Source of the DNA: Desulfobulbaceae bacterium
GTDB taxonomy: Bacteria; Desulfobacterota; Desulfobulbia; Desulfobulbales; Desulfocapsaceae
Direction: 5' to 3'
DNA length: 32,698 nt
Assembly (NCBI GenBank): GCA_024640625.1
Contig: JAHEER010000017.1
Coordinates: forward strand, 1 to 32,698
Part shown: in pieces, positions 18,395 to 26,702 of the stretch
Numbering within the stretch: position 1 is the first letter of the stretch
Layout of the letters: every line of letters begins with the position of its first letter
Program-made: the position numbers and the translations under genes
The notes under the pieces: generated by a model
Told to the model about the DNA's origin: nothing
What the model saw: only the letters and a program-made list of their open reading frames with translations
The model's database searches: none

Positions 18395-19042
18395 TTACAG
18401 GGCGCTCAATTGCTCCAGTATCTCCGCTGGTTCCATCCGCACCGTATGATCGACATCCAGAAAAGCATAGCTGATGCGCCGATCGGGCCTTACCACGTAG
18501 GTGGCCGGGACGGGCAGTTCGAAGCTCTCATCGCCGTTAGCTCCCGCCACATCCAAGCCGAACTTGTCGTACAATTTGATCAGCTCATCATCGAGGCGGA
18601 AGACTATTCCGTACTGAACCGCAACGCCATTGCCCTGGTCGGAGAGCACGTCAAAAGTGAGTTCGTGCTTCTCCGCCATGGAGAGCGTGCCATCCGGCTG
18701 CATGGGGGAGATGGCTATCAAGCTTGCCCCAGCTTCCTTGATGGCCGGATAGATGTCCTGCAGCGCCTTCACCTGAAGGTTGCAGTAAGGTCACCAGACC
18801 CCGCGGTAGAAGGTCACCACGGCTGGTCCATCTGCCAGCCTCTGCTGCAGCGAGACGGTCTGGCCGGTAGCGTCGGGCAGTGCAAAAAGCGGGGCCGTGT
18901 CCCCTTCTTTGCGGGCCCGATCGATGATGTCGGAGGCTCTGAGCTTGGCCATGGCTCCGCTCATGATGGCGACCACGTCCGGAGGCGCTTTTTTGAGAAA
19001 TCCTTCTTTCTGGGCTGCTAACTGCTCTGCAAGGTTCTGCAT
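18395..19042 (-). CDS. Peroxiredoxin-like selenoprotein, UxxC motif (Sec84)
   Basis: A thioredoxin-fold protein of the AhpC/TSA 'peroxiredoxin-like' group. The frame from ATG 19042 reaches VVTFYRGVW, meets TGA at 18793-18791, and continues in frame as PYCNLQVKALQDIY to the stop at 18395. Cys-containing homologues read FYRG-x-WCPYCN here, so TGA replaces the first Cys of the C-x-x-C motif, giving Sec84-Pro-Tyr-Cys87. The total is 215 residues, the family length. After the motif come AISPMQPDGTLSMAEKHELTF and VLSDQGNGVAVQYGIVF, both family landmarks. AGGAGAGAT precedes the ATG. The SECIS-like hairpin at 18758-18785 directly follows. The helical N-terminal 60 residues (LAEQLAAQKEGFLKKAPPDVVAIM) are typical of this group. 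It is the second selenoprotein in the window. It is convergent with tag, and its own regulation is not visible. Confidence 0.9.
18758..18785 (-). promoter_or_regulatory. SECIS hairpin of the UxxC selenoprotein
   Basis: In the mRNA, +6 to +33 after the UGA fold as CUGCA, then CCUUC-AGGU-GAAGG, then UGCAG: an outer 5-pair stem, a small internal loop, an inner 5-pair stem and an AGGU apical loop. The loop GG lies at +18/+19, exactly as in the hairpin of the first selenoprotein gene. Confidence 0.85.
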
Positions 19043-19210
19043 GCTATCTCTCCTGGAATTATGTTTTAGAAAAGCTCAGTGTATCTAGTTTTCAAACTCT
19101 CTAACCTGCTGGATAACAGAGGCTGGGTGCGGCGCTTTGGTATCTCCCACCCCGCTTCCACCAACCAATACGGTTAGTACTCTTGTTGTAGACGCGGAAA
19201 AATCGGGTTT

Positions 19211-20593
19211 TTATGCACTATCATCTGTTGCGAAGTTTCCGTCGGGAGTGATACCCACCGCGTCCTTACCCCGCGATTTGATTCTGAACATCGCTTCGTC
19301 AGCCAGCGCCAGCAGACTCTCCCGGTCTTCCGCATCATCTGGATAGGTGGCAATGCCGAAACTGGCCGACATGTGCACTTCCAGTCCTTTGCCGGTCAGG
19401 TAGGTCGTCTCTTTCATCCGGGCCCTTATCCGCCGGGCCTGCTCCAGGGCCTCTTCCTTGCCGGTATCCGGCAGGACCAGGACAAATTCATCACCGCCGT
19501 AGGCGACGCCGAAGGCCGGATCGGTAAGATTCTCCCGGAAGGTTCTCGCCACTTCTCGCAGGGCCTGGCTGCCGTTCAAGTGGCCATGGGTATCGACAAT
19601 CTGCTTGAAGTTGTCCATATCTAAAAATACCAGGGAAAACGGCTTGCCGCTCCTCCGGCTTTGGGCAATAAGTATATCCAGTGCTTTGTAGAGATAGCGG
19701 GTATTGAACAGATCGGTGAGGCTGTCGTGGTTGGCCAGGTAGCGGAACCGCTCCCTGCTCTTATGCAGTTTTTCCTCGGCTTCTCGTTTTTCCGTGTTGT
19801 CGATAATTATGCCCTCGATAAAGGTCTGGCCGTCGGTGCCTTCCGCCAGCCGCGCATTGATCAGAGCCCATACCGTCCGACCGTCGGGACGCACCATCTC
19901 CACCTCGAAGTTTCGGACAACGTATTGTTTCTTCAGGGCCTCAATCAGCAACTGACGCTCCGCAACGTTTTTATAAAAGCCCTGCAGGCCGCCGGGATGG
20001 CTGAGCAGTTCAGAGGTCGAATCAAAACCAAAGAATTTGGCGAAGGCGGGATTGGCCCTCAGAAGCCGCCCATCCAGGGTACACTGGTACATGCCCTGCA
20101 CCGCGTTTCTGTACATGGTCCGATAGCGAGACTGAGCCTGCTGCAGATCGTCGAGGGTGCTTTTAATTTCGGTCAGATCGGTCAAAAAGACAAAATGTCC
20201 GATCGGGTCGTCATCCTGGTCACGGATCATACTTCTCTTGCAGAGCAGCGGAATGGTACCGCCCCCTTCCTTGAAAAACTCAGCCTCGAAATTCAAATGG
20301 TGGCGGTTGGCGAAATGGACGAACACGCTGTCCTGTGCATAGAGGCTCTCAATGGGCTTGTTGATCACCTCCTGCCGATCTTTGCCCAGCAGTTTCAGCA
20401 AGGTCTCGTTGCAGGAAGTGACCTTGGAATACCTGTCCAGTTCCAGATATCCCTCAGAAGTGGAATCGATAACCCGCTTGTACCGGGACAAACTTTTTTC
20501 GATCTGCTTCTTGCAGTTGATCCTCAGGTCCTCGAGTTCCTGCTCGAGTTCCCTGATCCGCATTTCGAGTCTGTCAGATCCCTGCGCTGTCAT
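19211..20593 (-). CDS. PAS-PAS-GGDEF protein (putative diguanylate cyclase)
   Basis: A 460-residue cytoplasmic signalling protein. A short coiled coil at residues 1-38 is followed by PAS domain 1 (about 38-145, YKRVIDSTSEGYLELDRY) and PAS domain 2 (about 155-272, YRTMYRNAVQGMYQCTLDG and a PAC-like FIEGIIIDNTEKREAEE). The GGDEF domain spans about 283-445, with YGGDEFV at 365-371 intact. An intact GGDEF predicts c-di-GMP synthesis. The residues at the usual inhibitory RxxD position, five residues before GGDEF, read TDPA, so product inhibition at the I-site is not expected. No transmembrane segment is seen, so the ligand of the PAS domains is cytoplasmic or unknown. No EAL domain follows. The ATG has no clear ribosome binding site. 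Confidence 0.9.
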   Translation of the reverse strand: MTAQGSDRLEMRIRELEQELEDLRINCKKQIEKSLSRYKRVIDSTSEGYLELDRYSKVTSCNETLLKLLGKDRQEVINKPIESLYAQDSVFVHFANRHHLNFEAEFFKEGGGTIPLLCKRSMIRDQDDDPIGHFVFLTDLTEIKSTLDDLQQAQSRYRTMYRNAVQGMYQCTLDGRLLRANPAFAKFFGFDSTSELLSHPGGLQGFYKNVAERQLLIEALKKQYVVRNFEVEMVRPDGRTVWALINARLAEGTDGQTFIEGIIIDNTEKREAEEKLHKSRERFRYLANHDSLTDLFNTRYLYKALDILIAQSRRSGKPFSLVFLDMDNFKQIVDTHGHLNGSQALREVARTFRENLTDPAFGVAYGGDEFVLVLPDTGKEEALEQARRIRARMKETTYLTGKGLEVHMSASFGIATYPDDAEDRESLLALADEAMFRIKSRGKDAVGITPDGNFATDDSA

Positions 20594-20895
20594 CGTACAC
20601 TCGTATGAGGTGCCGTGGTGGGTAAAAATGGTTCAGTAAGACTAACTATCATCACATCCTATTCACATTAGGTCGAAATCCCCAAGAGACAAGGTTTGAT
20701 ATGAAGAGAATATGATTGATAGAAAAGTCTGATGCAGTTTTTAACGAGGTTTCGCATGTCGATTTTTTTCGACTTGTTTTGGAGAGCACCACACGATACA
20801 CTGCATGCTGAATGGATTCGGACAATCGGGGGCCTTTGATTCACGGGCCTTGCTGCCATCGCAGATAGAGAAAATGTTCAACGGCAGAGGAGAGG
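20594..20895. other. 302-base divergent intergenic region, no gene found
   Basis: The region between the GGDEF gene and the pirin gene contains no open frame I can support. A small hairpin GTCGA-TTTTTT-TCGAC lies at about 20758-20773. The pirin gene's AGAGGAGAGG is immediately before 20896. Nothing else stands out. Confidence 0.5.
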
Positions 20896-21831
20896 ATGAG
20901 CTGGTTTAACGGATCGGTACCGGAAGACTGCCGCGAGTGCCAGACCGGGGTGGAAATGGTTATTGTGCCGCGGACGGTCGATATCGGAGGATTCGAAGTT
21001 CACCGGGCGCTGCCGTTTAAAAAGAAGCAGATGGTGGGTCCTTTTATTTTCTGGGACCAGATCGGTCCGGGCGAGTTTGCCGGCGGCCACGGCGTCGACG
21101 TCAGGCCCCATCCGCACATCGGCCTCTCCACCGTGACCTATCTGTTTGACGGGAGCATGGATCACAAAGACTCGCTGGGTAATGACCTCCGCATCGTCCC
21201 CGGAGATGTGAATCTGATGACTGCAGGCCGCGGCATCGTGCACTCTGAGCGCACCGGCCCGGATGTTCGACTGCAGCCATCAAGACTGTTTGGCATCCAG
21301 AGCTGGCTGGCGCAGCCGAAAACACTGGAAACGAGCGAACCGGTGTTTACCCATTACGGGGTTGAAGATATCCCCTCATTTACAAGCGATGACCTCTCCG
21401 GACGAGTAATCCTGGGTCGATTCCAGGATTATGTGTCGCCGATCGAGACGCAATGGGAAACGCTCTATCTGGAATTAAAGATGAAACGCGGTGCCAGGCT
21501 CGAAATCGCCAGTGCAATAGAAGAGCGGGCACTCCATCTGGTGAGTGGTGAAATAGAAATTGATGATGCCGTATACGCCAGCCGGCAGATGATGGTGCTG
21601 CGTCCCGGCTCCAACATCGTTGTTAAGGCCAATGATAAGACCCACTTGCTGCTGCTCGGCGGAGCAGCGATGGACGGACCCCGTTACATCTGGTGGAATT
21701 TTGTCGCCTCTTCAGTGGAGCGGATAATGAGCGCTGCCGAGGATTGGCAAAATAAAAAATTCGATATCGTTCCGCACGACACAGAGGAATTTATCCCGCT
21801 GCCCGACCTGCCCTTCCCGAAACCCCTGTAA
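20896..21831 (+). CDS. Pirin family protein
   Basis: A cupin-fold metalloprotein of 311 residues, the usual pirin size. The metal ligands are His72 and His74 in RPHPHIGLSTVTYL, and His116 and Glu118 in GIVHSERTGP, the same pattern as human pirin (His56, His58, His101, Glu103 type). The C-terminal cupin half ends with WWNFVASSVERIMSAAEDW, a family signature. Some bacterial pirins are quercetin 2,3-dioxygenases or modulate pyruvate dehydrogenase; the role here is open. The start at 20896 is set by AGAGGAGAGG right before it. It ends 5 bases from the convergent cti gene, with no visible terminator. Two N-terminal cysteines (DCREC) are not part of the metal site. Confidence 0.92.
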   Translation: MSWFNGSVPEDCRECQTGVEMVIVPRTVDIGGFEVHRALPFKKKQMVGPFIFWDQIGPGEFAGGHGVDVRPHPHIGLSTVTYLFDGSMDHKDSLGNDLRIVPGDVNLMTAGRGIVHSERTGPDVRLQPSRLFGIQSWLAQPKTLETSEPVFTHYGVEDIPSFTSDDLSGRVILGRFQDYVSPIETQWETLYLELKMKRGARLEIASAIEERALHLVSGEIEIDDAVYASRQMMVLRPGSNIVVKANDKTHLLLLGGAAMDGPRYIWWNFVASSVERIMSAAEDWQNKKFDIVPHDTEEFIPLPDLPFPKPL

Positions 21832-21836
21832 TATAA

Positions 21837-24209
21837 CTATTCCACTGGATCCTCAAAGGCCAGATAAAAGTAGCGGTTCAGGTCGACGATCCCGGCTTCG
21901 CCTCCATGGTAGACGTCGAACTCCTTCTGGAACCAGTCGTACACCTCCCAGAAATTATCAGACGACCGGTTTACCCCGTATTTGTTGAGGCGGGCGATAT
22001 ACTCTTCGCTGCCGTCATAGTTGTCCAGAATTTCGAAAAAATCGTGGAGATCAGGGGCACCTACCACAAAAAAATAATTGGGGTAGGAACCGACGAAGCC
22101 ATCGAGGAAATCGGCCCGGTCCTTGCTCGGATCAAAGGCTGATGATTCGCGAAACAGATACCTGACATTGTCATGCCAGCGGTCCACCACGACCGAGATA
22201 ACCTCGTCATCCTCACCTGGAATATTGGTGATCCGCACCCAGGCAACATTGGCGTTATGATCTCCGACATGACGGAAGAAGGAGACGCCCGGGGCGGAAA
22301 CCGCTACAAACCCCTGCATGATGTCCTCGACTTTCGAATAGCTGGCCGGAATTGGAGGATACTCTTGACCCGCCTGCAGATAGTTCTGATCAAAGTCGAT
22401 GCCCGCTGCGACGATCTGGTTGTGCACCAGATCCTCGATCAATTCCCGTTTGGGATCGTCGGTGGTAAACGTCATTTTTGCAGGGACCTTGGCAGCGGTG
22501 TACTGCAGCTTGTCGGGCTTGATGCCCTTGTACCAGGAAAAAAACAGGTCACGCCGCATTGCGGCCGGCAGGAAATCGAGGAAATAACTCTCGCCCTCGA
22601 TCCGCAGGGCATCCATGTAGAATCGGGTGGCCAGTTGGTGCCCGGCTGTACCGTAGACATCAAAGCCCGCCACCAGAGAATAATAGATGCGCTCCAGCAA
22701 GGGGTAATCGATCACCCACATGGTTTTGGGCAGCCCCCCGAGGACGCCTCGATGCACCGAGGCACTGTCAAAATGCCTGTATACCGTCAGGACCGGGCTG
22801 TCATCCGACCGGGTACCTTTCCAGAGCATGGTCGTGTCCAGCCCATCGGGATAGTGGGCGCCGTAAAACTGCTGCCGGGCCTTGTAGTAGTCCACCGCCC
22901 AGGCGTAATGCGGGTTGTCGAACAGCGACTTGGCCAGGGAATAGTCGCTGCCCATCTCACCAGGCAGCCGCAGGTTGTCGAAATGGAGCTTGAGAAACCC
23001 GGGATATTTCACTGCCAAATCATAGTCCGGATCCATGAACATGATCCAGAAATGATCATCGATGACGTTCAGCGCCACCTGCCCTTTACAGACCGGCCCA
23101 CGGATATAGGTCCTGATGGTGTATTCCGCGCTGTCAAGCAGCCACTGGTAGCGCGAGCGGACCGGTATCTGCTCGAAGGCTGCAATGGGATTGGCACTGA
23201 GCTTCGTGTCGTAGCCGATCAGGTGGGGATTTCTGCCCCACTCGGCAGTGATGAACAACTCCTGCACGCGTTGAAAGTGGTCTTCTCCCATCGCAAATAC
23301 CATGTGCGTCTTGTGGACGATGGTCGAAAAAATCTTCCTGAACCGATAGTAGACAGGGTCGGCTTCAGGATCATCGTAGGGCCTGACCGTTGCCACAATG
23401 TCAATCTTCTCCCCCGGCGGCGTCTTAGAGCGCACCAGTTCGTAGAATTCATCGGAGCCGGTCTCGAAGGTGATATGGGCCAAAAAGAGATGCTCGTAGA
23501 GATAGCGGGCCGTCACCTGGTATTTAGGAGCGGGCTGATTGAAAAATTTCTCCCATTTCTCCAGCATCAGCTGATCTTTGTCCGGCACCGCCTTAAGCGC
23601 CTGCTGTTCCGCGGCGGATGGTCCTTTGGCTCCCTGGCCGAGCCAACCGGCGATGGTAGTGAACTCCTCGCTGCTCAACGGCGGAAAACCAAAGGGCATG
23701 CCGTTGTTGGGGTGTTTTTTTAAATACTTTTTCAGTTCATCGCCATCCTCGGCACAGGTGAGATCGCTTGCCTCGGGATAGTAGGCTCCCTTGACGTCCG
23801 GGGATAATCTCTTGTGCTCGAGCAGCATGTACATGATGGAGTCGGTATAATTCTGGGTTTTTTCCTGAATAACGCTGGTAAAACCTTTCTGCCGCCACTC
23901 GCCCGGCGAATGGGCATCAACCAGCAGTCGGCTCGGATCCATGGTTGCCAGCCGATCCGCGTTATAGATTTGCTCCTTGGAGGCCCCACGCTCGAGCCCG
24001 TCCCAGGAACTCAGCTTCAGCTGGCAGGGAGAATTATAGCAGGAGTGACAGACCACACATCTCTTGACCAGGACCGGTTCCACATCGATGAGATAATTCA
24101 GCTGGCGGGTCGGCGGCACGAACTGGTAGGCGGGCATTTGGGGCGCCGGAGCGGCACAGCCGAAAAGCACGGCAGCGCACAAAAGCATGAAAGGTAGCGG
24201 GAATCTCAT
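21837..24209 (-). CDS. cti: Fatty acid cis/trans isomerase
   Basis: Periplasmic heme enzyme that isomerises cis to trans double bonds in membrane phospholipid acyl chains, rigidifying the membrane under solvent or heat stress. The 790-residue protein starts MRFPLPFMLLCAAVLFGCAAPA, a signal peptide with a lipobox-like LFGC (Cys18). The heme-binding CVVCH follows at 51-55, then SCYNSPCQLKLSSWDGLERGAS, the family landmark. Later segments such as HLIGYDTKLSANPIAAFEQIPVRSRYQWLLD also fit my memory of Cti. ATG 24209 has TTGGAG five bases upstream; the longer frame from 24251 would add residues before the signal peptide. It is convergent with the pirin gene and divergent from the small secreted protein gene. 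Length is near the roughly 770 residues of Pseudomonas Cti. Confidence 0.93.
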   Translation of the reverse strand: MRFPLPFMLLCAAVLFGCAAPAPQMPAYQFVPPTRQLNYLIDVEPVLVKRCVVCHSCYNSPCQLKLSSWDGLERGASKEQIYNADRLATMDPSRLLVDAHSPGEWRQKGFTSVIQEKTQNYTDSIMYMLLEHKRLSPDVKGAYYPEASDLTCAEDGDELKKYLKKHPNNGMPFGFPPLSSEEFTTIAGWLGQGAKGPSAAEQQALKAVPDKDQLMLEKWEKFFNQPAPKYQVTARYLYEHLFLAHITFETGSDEFYELVRSKTPPGEKIDIVATVRPYDDPEADPVYYRFRKIFSTIVHKTHMVFAMGEDHFQRVQELFITAEWGRNPHLIGYDTKLSANPIAAFEQIPVRSRYQWLLDSAEYTIRTYIRGPVCKGQVALNVIDDHFWIMFMDPDYDLAVKYPGFLKLHFDNLRLPGEMGSDYSLAKSLFDNPHYAWAVDYYKARQQFYGAHYPDGLDTTMLWKGTRSDDSPVLTVYRHFDSASVHRGVLGGLPKTMWVIDYPLLERIYYSLVAGFDVYGTAGHQLATRFYMDALRIEGESYFLDFLPAAMRRDLFFSWYKGIKPDKLQYTAAKVPAKMTFTTDDPKRELIEDLVHNQIVAAGIDFDQNYLQAGQEYPPIPASYSKVEDIMQGFVAVSAPGVSFFRHVGDHNANVAWVRITNIPGEDDEVISVVVDRWHDNVRYLFRESSAFDPSKDRADFLDGFVGSYPNYFFVVGAPDLHDFFEILDNYDGSEEYIARLNKYGVNRSSDNFWEVYDWFQKEFDVYHGGEAGIVDLNRYFYLAFEDPVE

Positions 24210-24397
24210 AGCAACTCCAATAAATTCAGGGGTAAAGACTGCTGCTGCCACTGTTCATTGGCTGCATCCTAGCTGGAGGGATAGGGAAAATCAATGCGAA
24301 ACAGACGTCGTGTCAGTATCGTCTTGATCTGCAATTGATGACCTGTCCGCACGGGGCTGAAATCTGCAGAAGAGGTTACTAAAAAAAAGGATCTACC

Positions 24398-24514
24398 ATG
24401 GCAGGAGCGGTTGTTCCCGCCCCCCACATCAAGATTTTCATACAGAATCGCGGCGGAATGATTATAGGAAATACAGACTATCGTATTCAAACCGCTCTAG
24501 TGGGAGTTGCCTGA
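24398..24514 (+). CDS. Possible 38-residue leader ORF overlapping the next start
   Basis: ATG at 24398 has AAGGA ten bases upstream. The frame encodes 38 residues (MAGAVVPAPHIKIFIQN...) and its TGA at 24512-24514 overlaps the ATG at 24514 of the next gene (TGATG). Such stop-start overlap suggests translational coupling. The peptide resembles nothing I know and could be chance; the overlap and ribosome binding site are the only support. Confidence 0.3.
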   Translation: MAGAVVPAPHIKIFIQNRGGMIIGNTDYRIQTALVGVA

Positions 24515-24963
24515 TGAAAAAATTGTGGATCACATCCTTCTGCTCCGTGCTGCTAACCAGCTCTCTGATCTTCGCCTCACCCCGGACCGGACAGAGGCCC
24601 GAGGGCATATGCACCTCTGATTTCAACCTCTGGGGGCACTCCAGCCAATGTTCCTGCGAGGAGGGCGCACGCTATGATGAGCGAGCCGGATTGTGCCTCG
24701 ACGGCGCAGAAGCCGAAGAGATCACCGTCCAGGGCCCGGTGAGCGCCGGCATGGCCGCCATTGGTGGGGAAACAACCGGTTTTCAGATTACCAGCCAGGC
24801 AGGCGATTCCTACGAACTCATCCTCAAAGTGGCCGACCAGGAAAAACTGAGCACACTCGACGGAATGTGGTTTGAAGTGACCGGGGAACTGATCATCATC
24901 GAGGGTGTCGAGAGAAAAGAAAGAAAAGCGATCATTGGTGAGCAACTTGGGGTGCTGGAGTAA
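24514..24963 (+). CDS. Small secreted protein of unknown function
   Basis: A 149-residue protein with a signal peptide (MKKLWITSFCSVLLTSSLIFAS), so it is periplasmic or secreted. The mature N-terminus has four closely spaced cysteines (GICTSDFNLWGHSSQCSCEEGARYDE then GLCLDG), which resembles an EGF/cysteine-knot-like or disulfide-stabilised module. The C-terminal 70 residues (FQITSQAGDSYELILK, WFEVTGELIIIEGVERKERKAII) look like a small beta-domain. GGGAG lies 8-12 bases before the ATG. The exported amidohydrolase gene starts 4 bases after the stop, so the pair are almost certainly cotranscribed. The family is not recognised. Confidence 0.7.
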   Translation: MKKLWITSFCSVLLTSSLIFASPRTGQRPEGICTSDFNLWGHSSQCSCEEGARYDERAGLCLDGAEAEEITVQGPVSAGMAAIGGETTGFQITSQAGDSYELILKVADQEKLSTLDGMWFEVTGELIIIEGVERKERKAIIGEQLGVLE

Positions 24964-24967
24964 AGAG

Positions 24968-25819
24968 ATGAGAGCAATTCCGAAAGCTTTAATGGTAAGT
25001 GGAATTCTTGCCTTTAGCGCTGCAACGGGAATGGTTGCGCAAGTGTATGGGGATGACGGGCGGCAGATGGCTCTGCCCATCTTCGACACCCATGTGCACT
25101 ATAAGGAGCCGGCCTGGCCTGTCTATCCCCCCGCAGTAATCATAGAGATGATGGAACGGGCAGGAGTGACCAGGGCTCTGGTTTCGAGCACGCCGGACGA
25201 GGGTACCCGAATGCTCTACCGGGAGGATCCCGAGCGCATCATCCCCTTTTTACGTCCCTATCATGATGAGGTCACTTCCAGCAACTGGCATCAACACGTC
25301 GAAATCATCGACTATTTCAAAAATCGGCTTGAGGTGCCCATCTACAAGGGGCTGGGAGAGTTCCACATCCACAACCCCGTGAACGCCGACTCTGAGATTA
25401 TCAAAATGACCGTGCAACTTGCGGTGGAGCGCGACATCTACCTCCATGTCCATTCGACCCACGAGGCGGTGGAAAAGATTTTTGGATACGAACCGCGCGC
25501 CAAAATTCTCTGGGCCCATGCAGGCATGTCAGACCCGCCGGATCTGGTTGCCCGCATGTTCGACCGCTATGACAACCTCTGGGTGGATATCTCCATCCGC
25601 GAATACGACATCGCCCCGCAGGGAAATCTCGCCCCGGACTGGGAAAAACTGTTTCTCGAACACCCGGACCGTATTACCGTCGGCAGCGATACCTGGGTCA
25701 ATGCGCAATGGGACAATTACGAAGAGATTATTGCCTTCGACAGGCACTGGCTGGCTCAGCTGCCGCCGGAAGTTGCCAGGAAAATAGCCTTTGACAACGC
25801 CAAACGGCTGTTTGACTGA
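24968..25819 (+). CDS. Exported amidohydrolase-superfamily metal hydrolase
   Basis: A TIM-barrel hydrolase of the amidohydrolase 2/TatD-like group, 283 residues. It has a hydrophobic N-terminal signal (ALMVSGILAFSAATGMVAQVYG), so it acts outside the cytoplasm, which is unusual for the group. Metal ligands are visible: His42 and His44 in FDTHVHY, HVHST in the middle, WAHAG and the Asp of GSDTW. A Lys in YKGLGEFHIH is a candidate carbamylated or metal-proximal lysine. The substrate is unknown; many relatives decarboxylate or hydrolyse aromatic or lactone rings. ATG 24968 is used because it begins the signal peptide and starts just after the stop of the upstream secreted protein. The downstream alpha/beta hydrolase follows after 88 bases on the same strand. 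Confidence 0.85.
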   Translation: MRAIPKALMVSGILAFSAATGMVAQVYGDDGRQMALPIFDTHVHYKEPAWPVYPPAVIIEMMERAGVTRALVSSTPDEGTRMLYREDPERIIPFLRPYHDEVTSSNWHQHVEIIDYFKNRLEVPIYKGLGEFHIHNPVNADSEIIKMTVQLAVERDIYLHVHSTHEAVEKIFGYEPRAKILWAHAGMSDPPDLVARMFDRYDNLWVDISIREYDIAPQGNLAPDWEKLFLEHPDRITVGSDTWVNAQWDNYEEIIAFDRHWLAQLPPEVARKIAFDNAKRLFD

Positions 25820-25907
25820 TGGGTCTGACAAAGGGTAAACTCCATTCAACTCAGCCTCACAGGAAATTCGCCCCTGATCCTTCTCACCCGCTCACAAGGA
25901 AACGATC

Positions 25908-26702
25908 ATGAAAATCAACGCCAACAATCTCGAGATCAATTATCGAATGGACGGCCCCGAGGACGGTCAGGTGGTCATGCTCAGCAACAGCCTGATGTCC
26001 AACTATACGATGTGGGACGGCCAGATGTCGGCCCTCACCGATAAGTACCGGGTGCTCAGGTACGATCAGCGGGGGCATGGCGGTACCGAGACGACGCCCG
26101 GCCCCTACACCATCGAGCTGCTGGCCGAAGATGCCGGCGCATTGATTGACGCCCTGGGCATCGACGCGGTTCATTTCGTCGGTTTGTCCATGGGCGGGTT
26201 CACCGCCCAAGTGCTGGCCACCCTTTACCCGGAAAAAGTCCTGTCGTTGTGTCTCTGCGACACCGCCTGCGTCATGGGACCCGCATCGCTGTGGAATGAA
26301 CGTATCGACAACGCCCGTTCGGGCGGCATCGAATCCCTGGTCGCCGGCACCCTGGAGCGCTGGTTTACCCCGCCTTTCCACATCTCTGGCGCGAAGCAGC
26401 TGGAAATAGTCCGGGAAATGATTCTGGGCACCGGCGTCGAAGGCTATATCGCCTGTGCCGAGGCGATCCGAGATATGGATATCTGCGGCAATCTGGCAAA
26501 AATAAACGCCCCGACCCTTGTGCTGGTGGGCGAGGGCGATCCCGCCTGCACCATCGAATCGGCGGAAATGCTGCACAGCGGGATTCAGGGTTCCGAACTG
26601 CTGATTATCCAGCAGGCTGCACACCTTCCCAATATCGAACAGCGTGAGCGCTTTAACGAGGTCCTGGTGGGCTTTCTGGATCGGCAGCAGTGGATTAATT
26701 AA
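25908..26702 (+). CDS. Alpha/beta hydrolase, 3-oxoadipate enol-lactonase-like
   Basis: A 264-residue cytoplasmic alpha/beta hydrolase. The catalytic triad can be placed: Ser94 in FVGLSMGGFTAQ, Asp211 in VLVGEGDPACT and His239 in QQAAHLPNIEQ. The layout (MKINANNLEINYRMDGPEDGQVVML, YDQRGHGGTE, LSLCLCDTA) is that of PcaD-like enol-lactonases and related esterases. Whether it really opens 3-oxoadipate enol-lactone is not supported by neighbours: no other protocatechuate genes are visible. CAAGGAAACGATC precedes the ATG. It may be cotranscribed with the exported amidohydrolase 88 bases upstream. Its stop overlaps the end of the convergent cfa gene by 8 bases. Confidence 0.88.
   Translation: MKINANNLEINYRMDGPEDGQVVMLSNSLMSNYTMWDGQMSALTDKYRVLRYDQRGHGGTETTPGPYTIELLAEDAGALIDALGIDAVHFVGLSMGGFTAQVLATLYPEKVLSLCLCDTACVMGPASLWNERIDNARSGGIESLVAGTLERWFTPPFHISGAKQLEIVREMILGTGVEGYIACAEAIRDMDICGNLAKINAPTLVLVGEGDPACTIESAEMLHSGIQGSELLIIQQAAHLPNIEQRERFNEVLVGFLDRQQWIN

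Noticed and set aside
22173..23723. 516-residue plus-strand ORF opposite cti
   Set aside because: Antisense shadow of cti; composition is His/Arg/Pro-rich and without recognisable domains.
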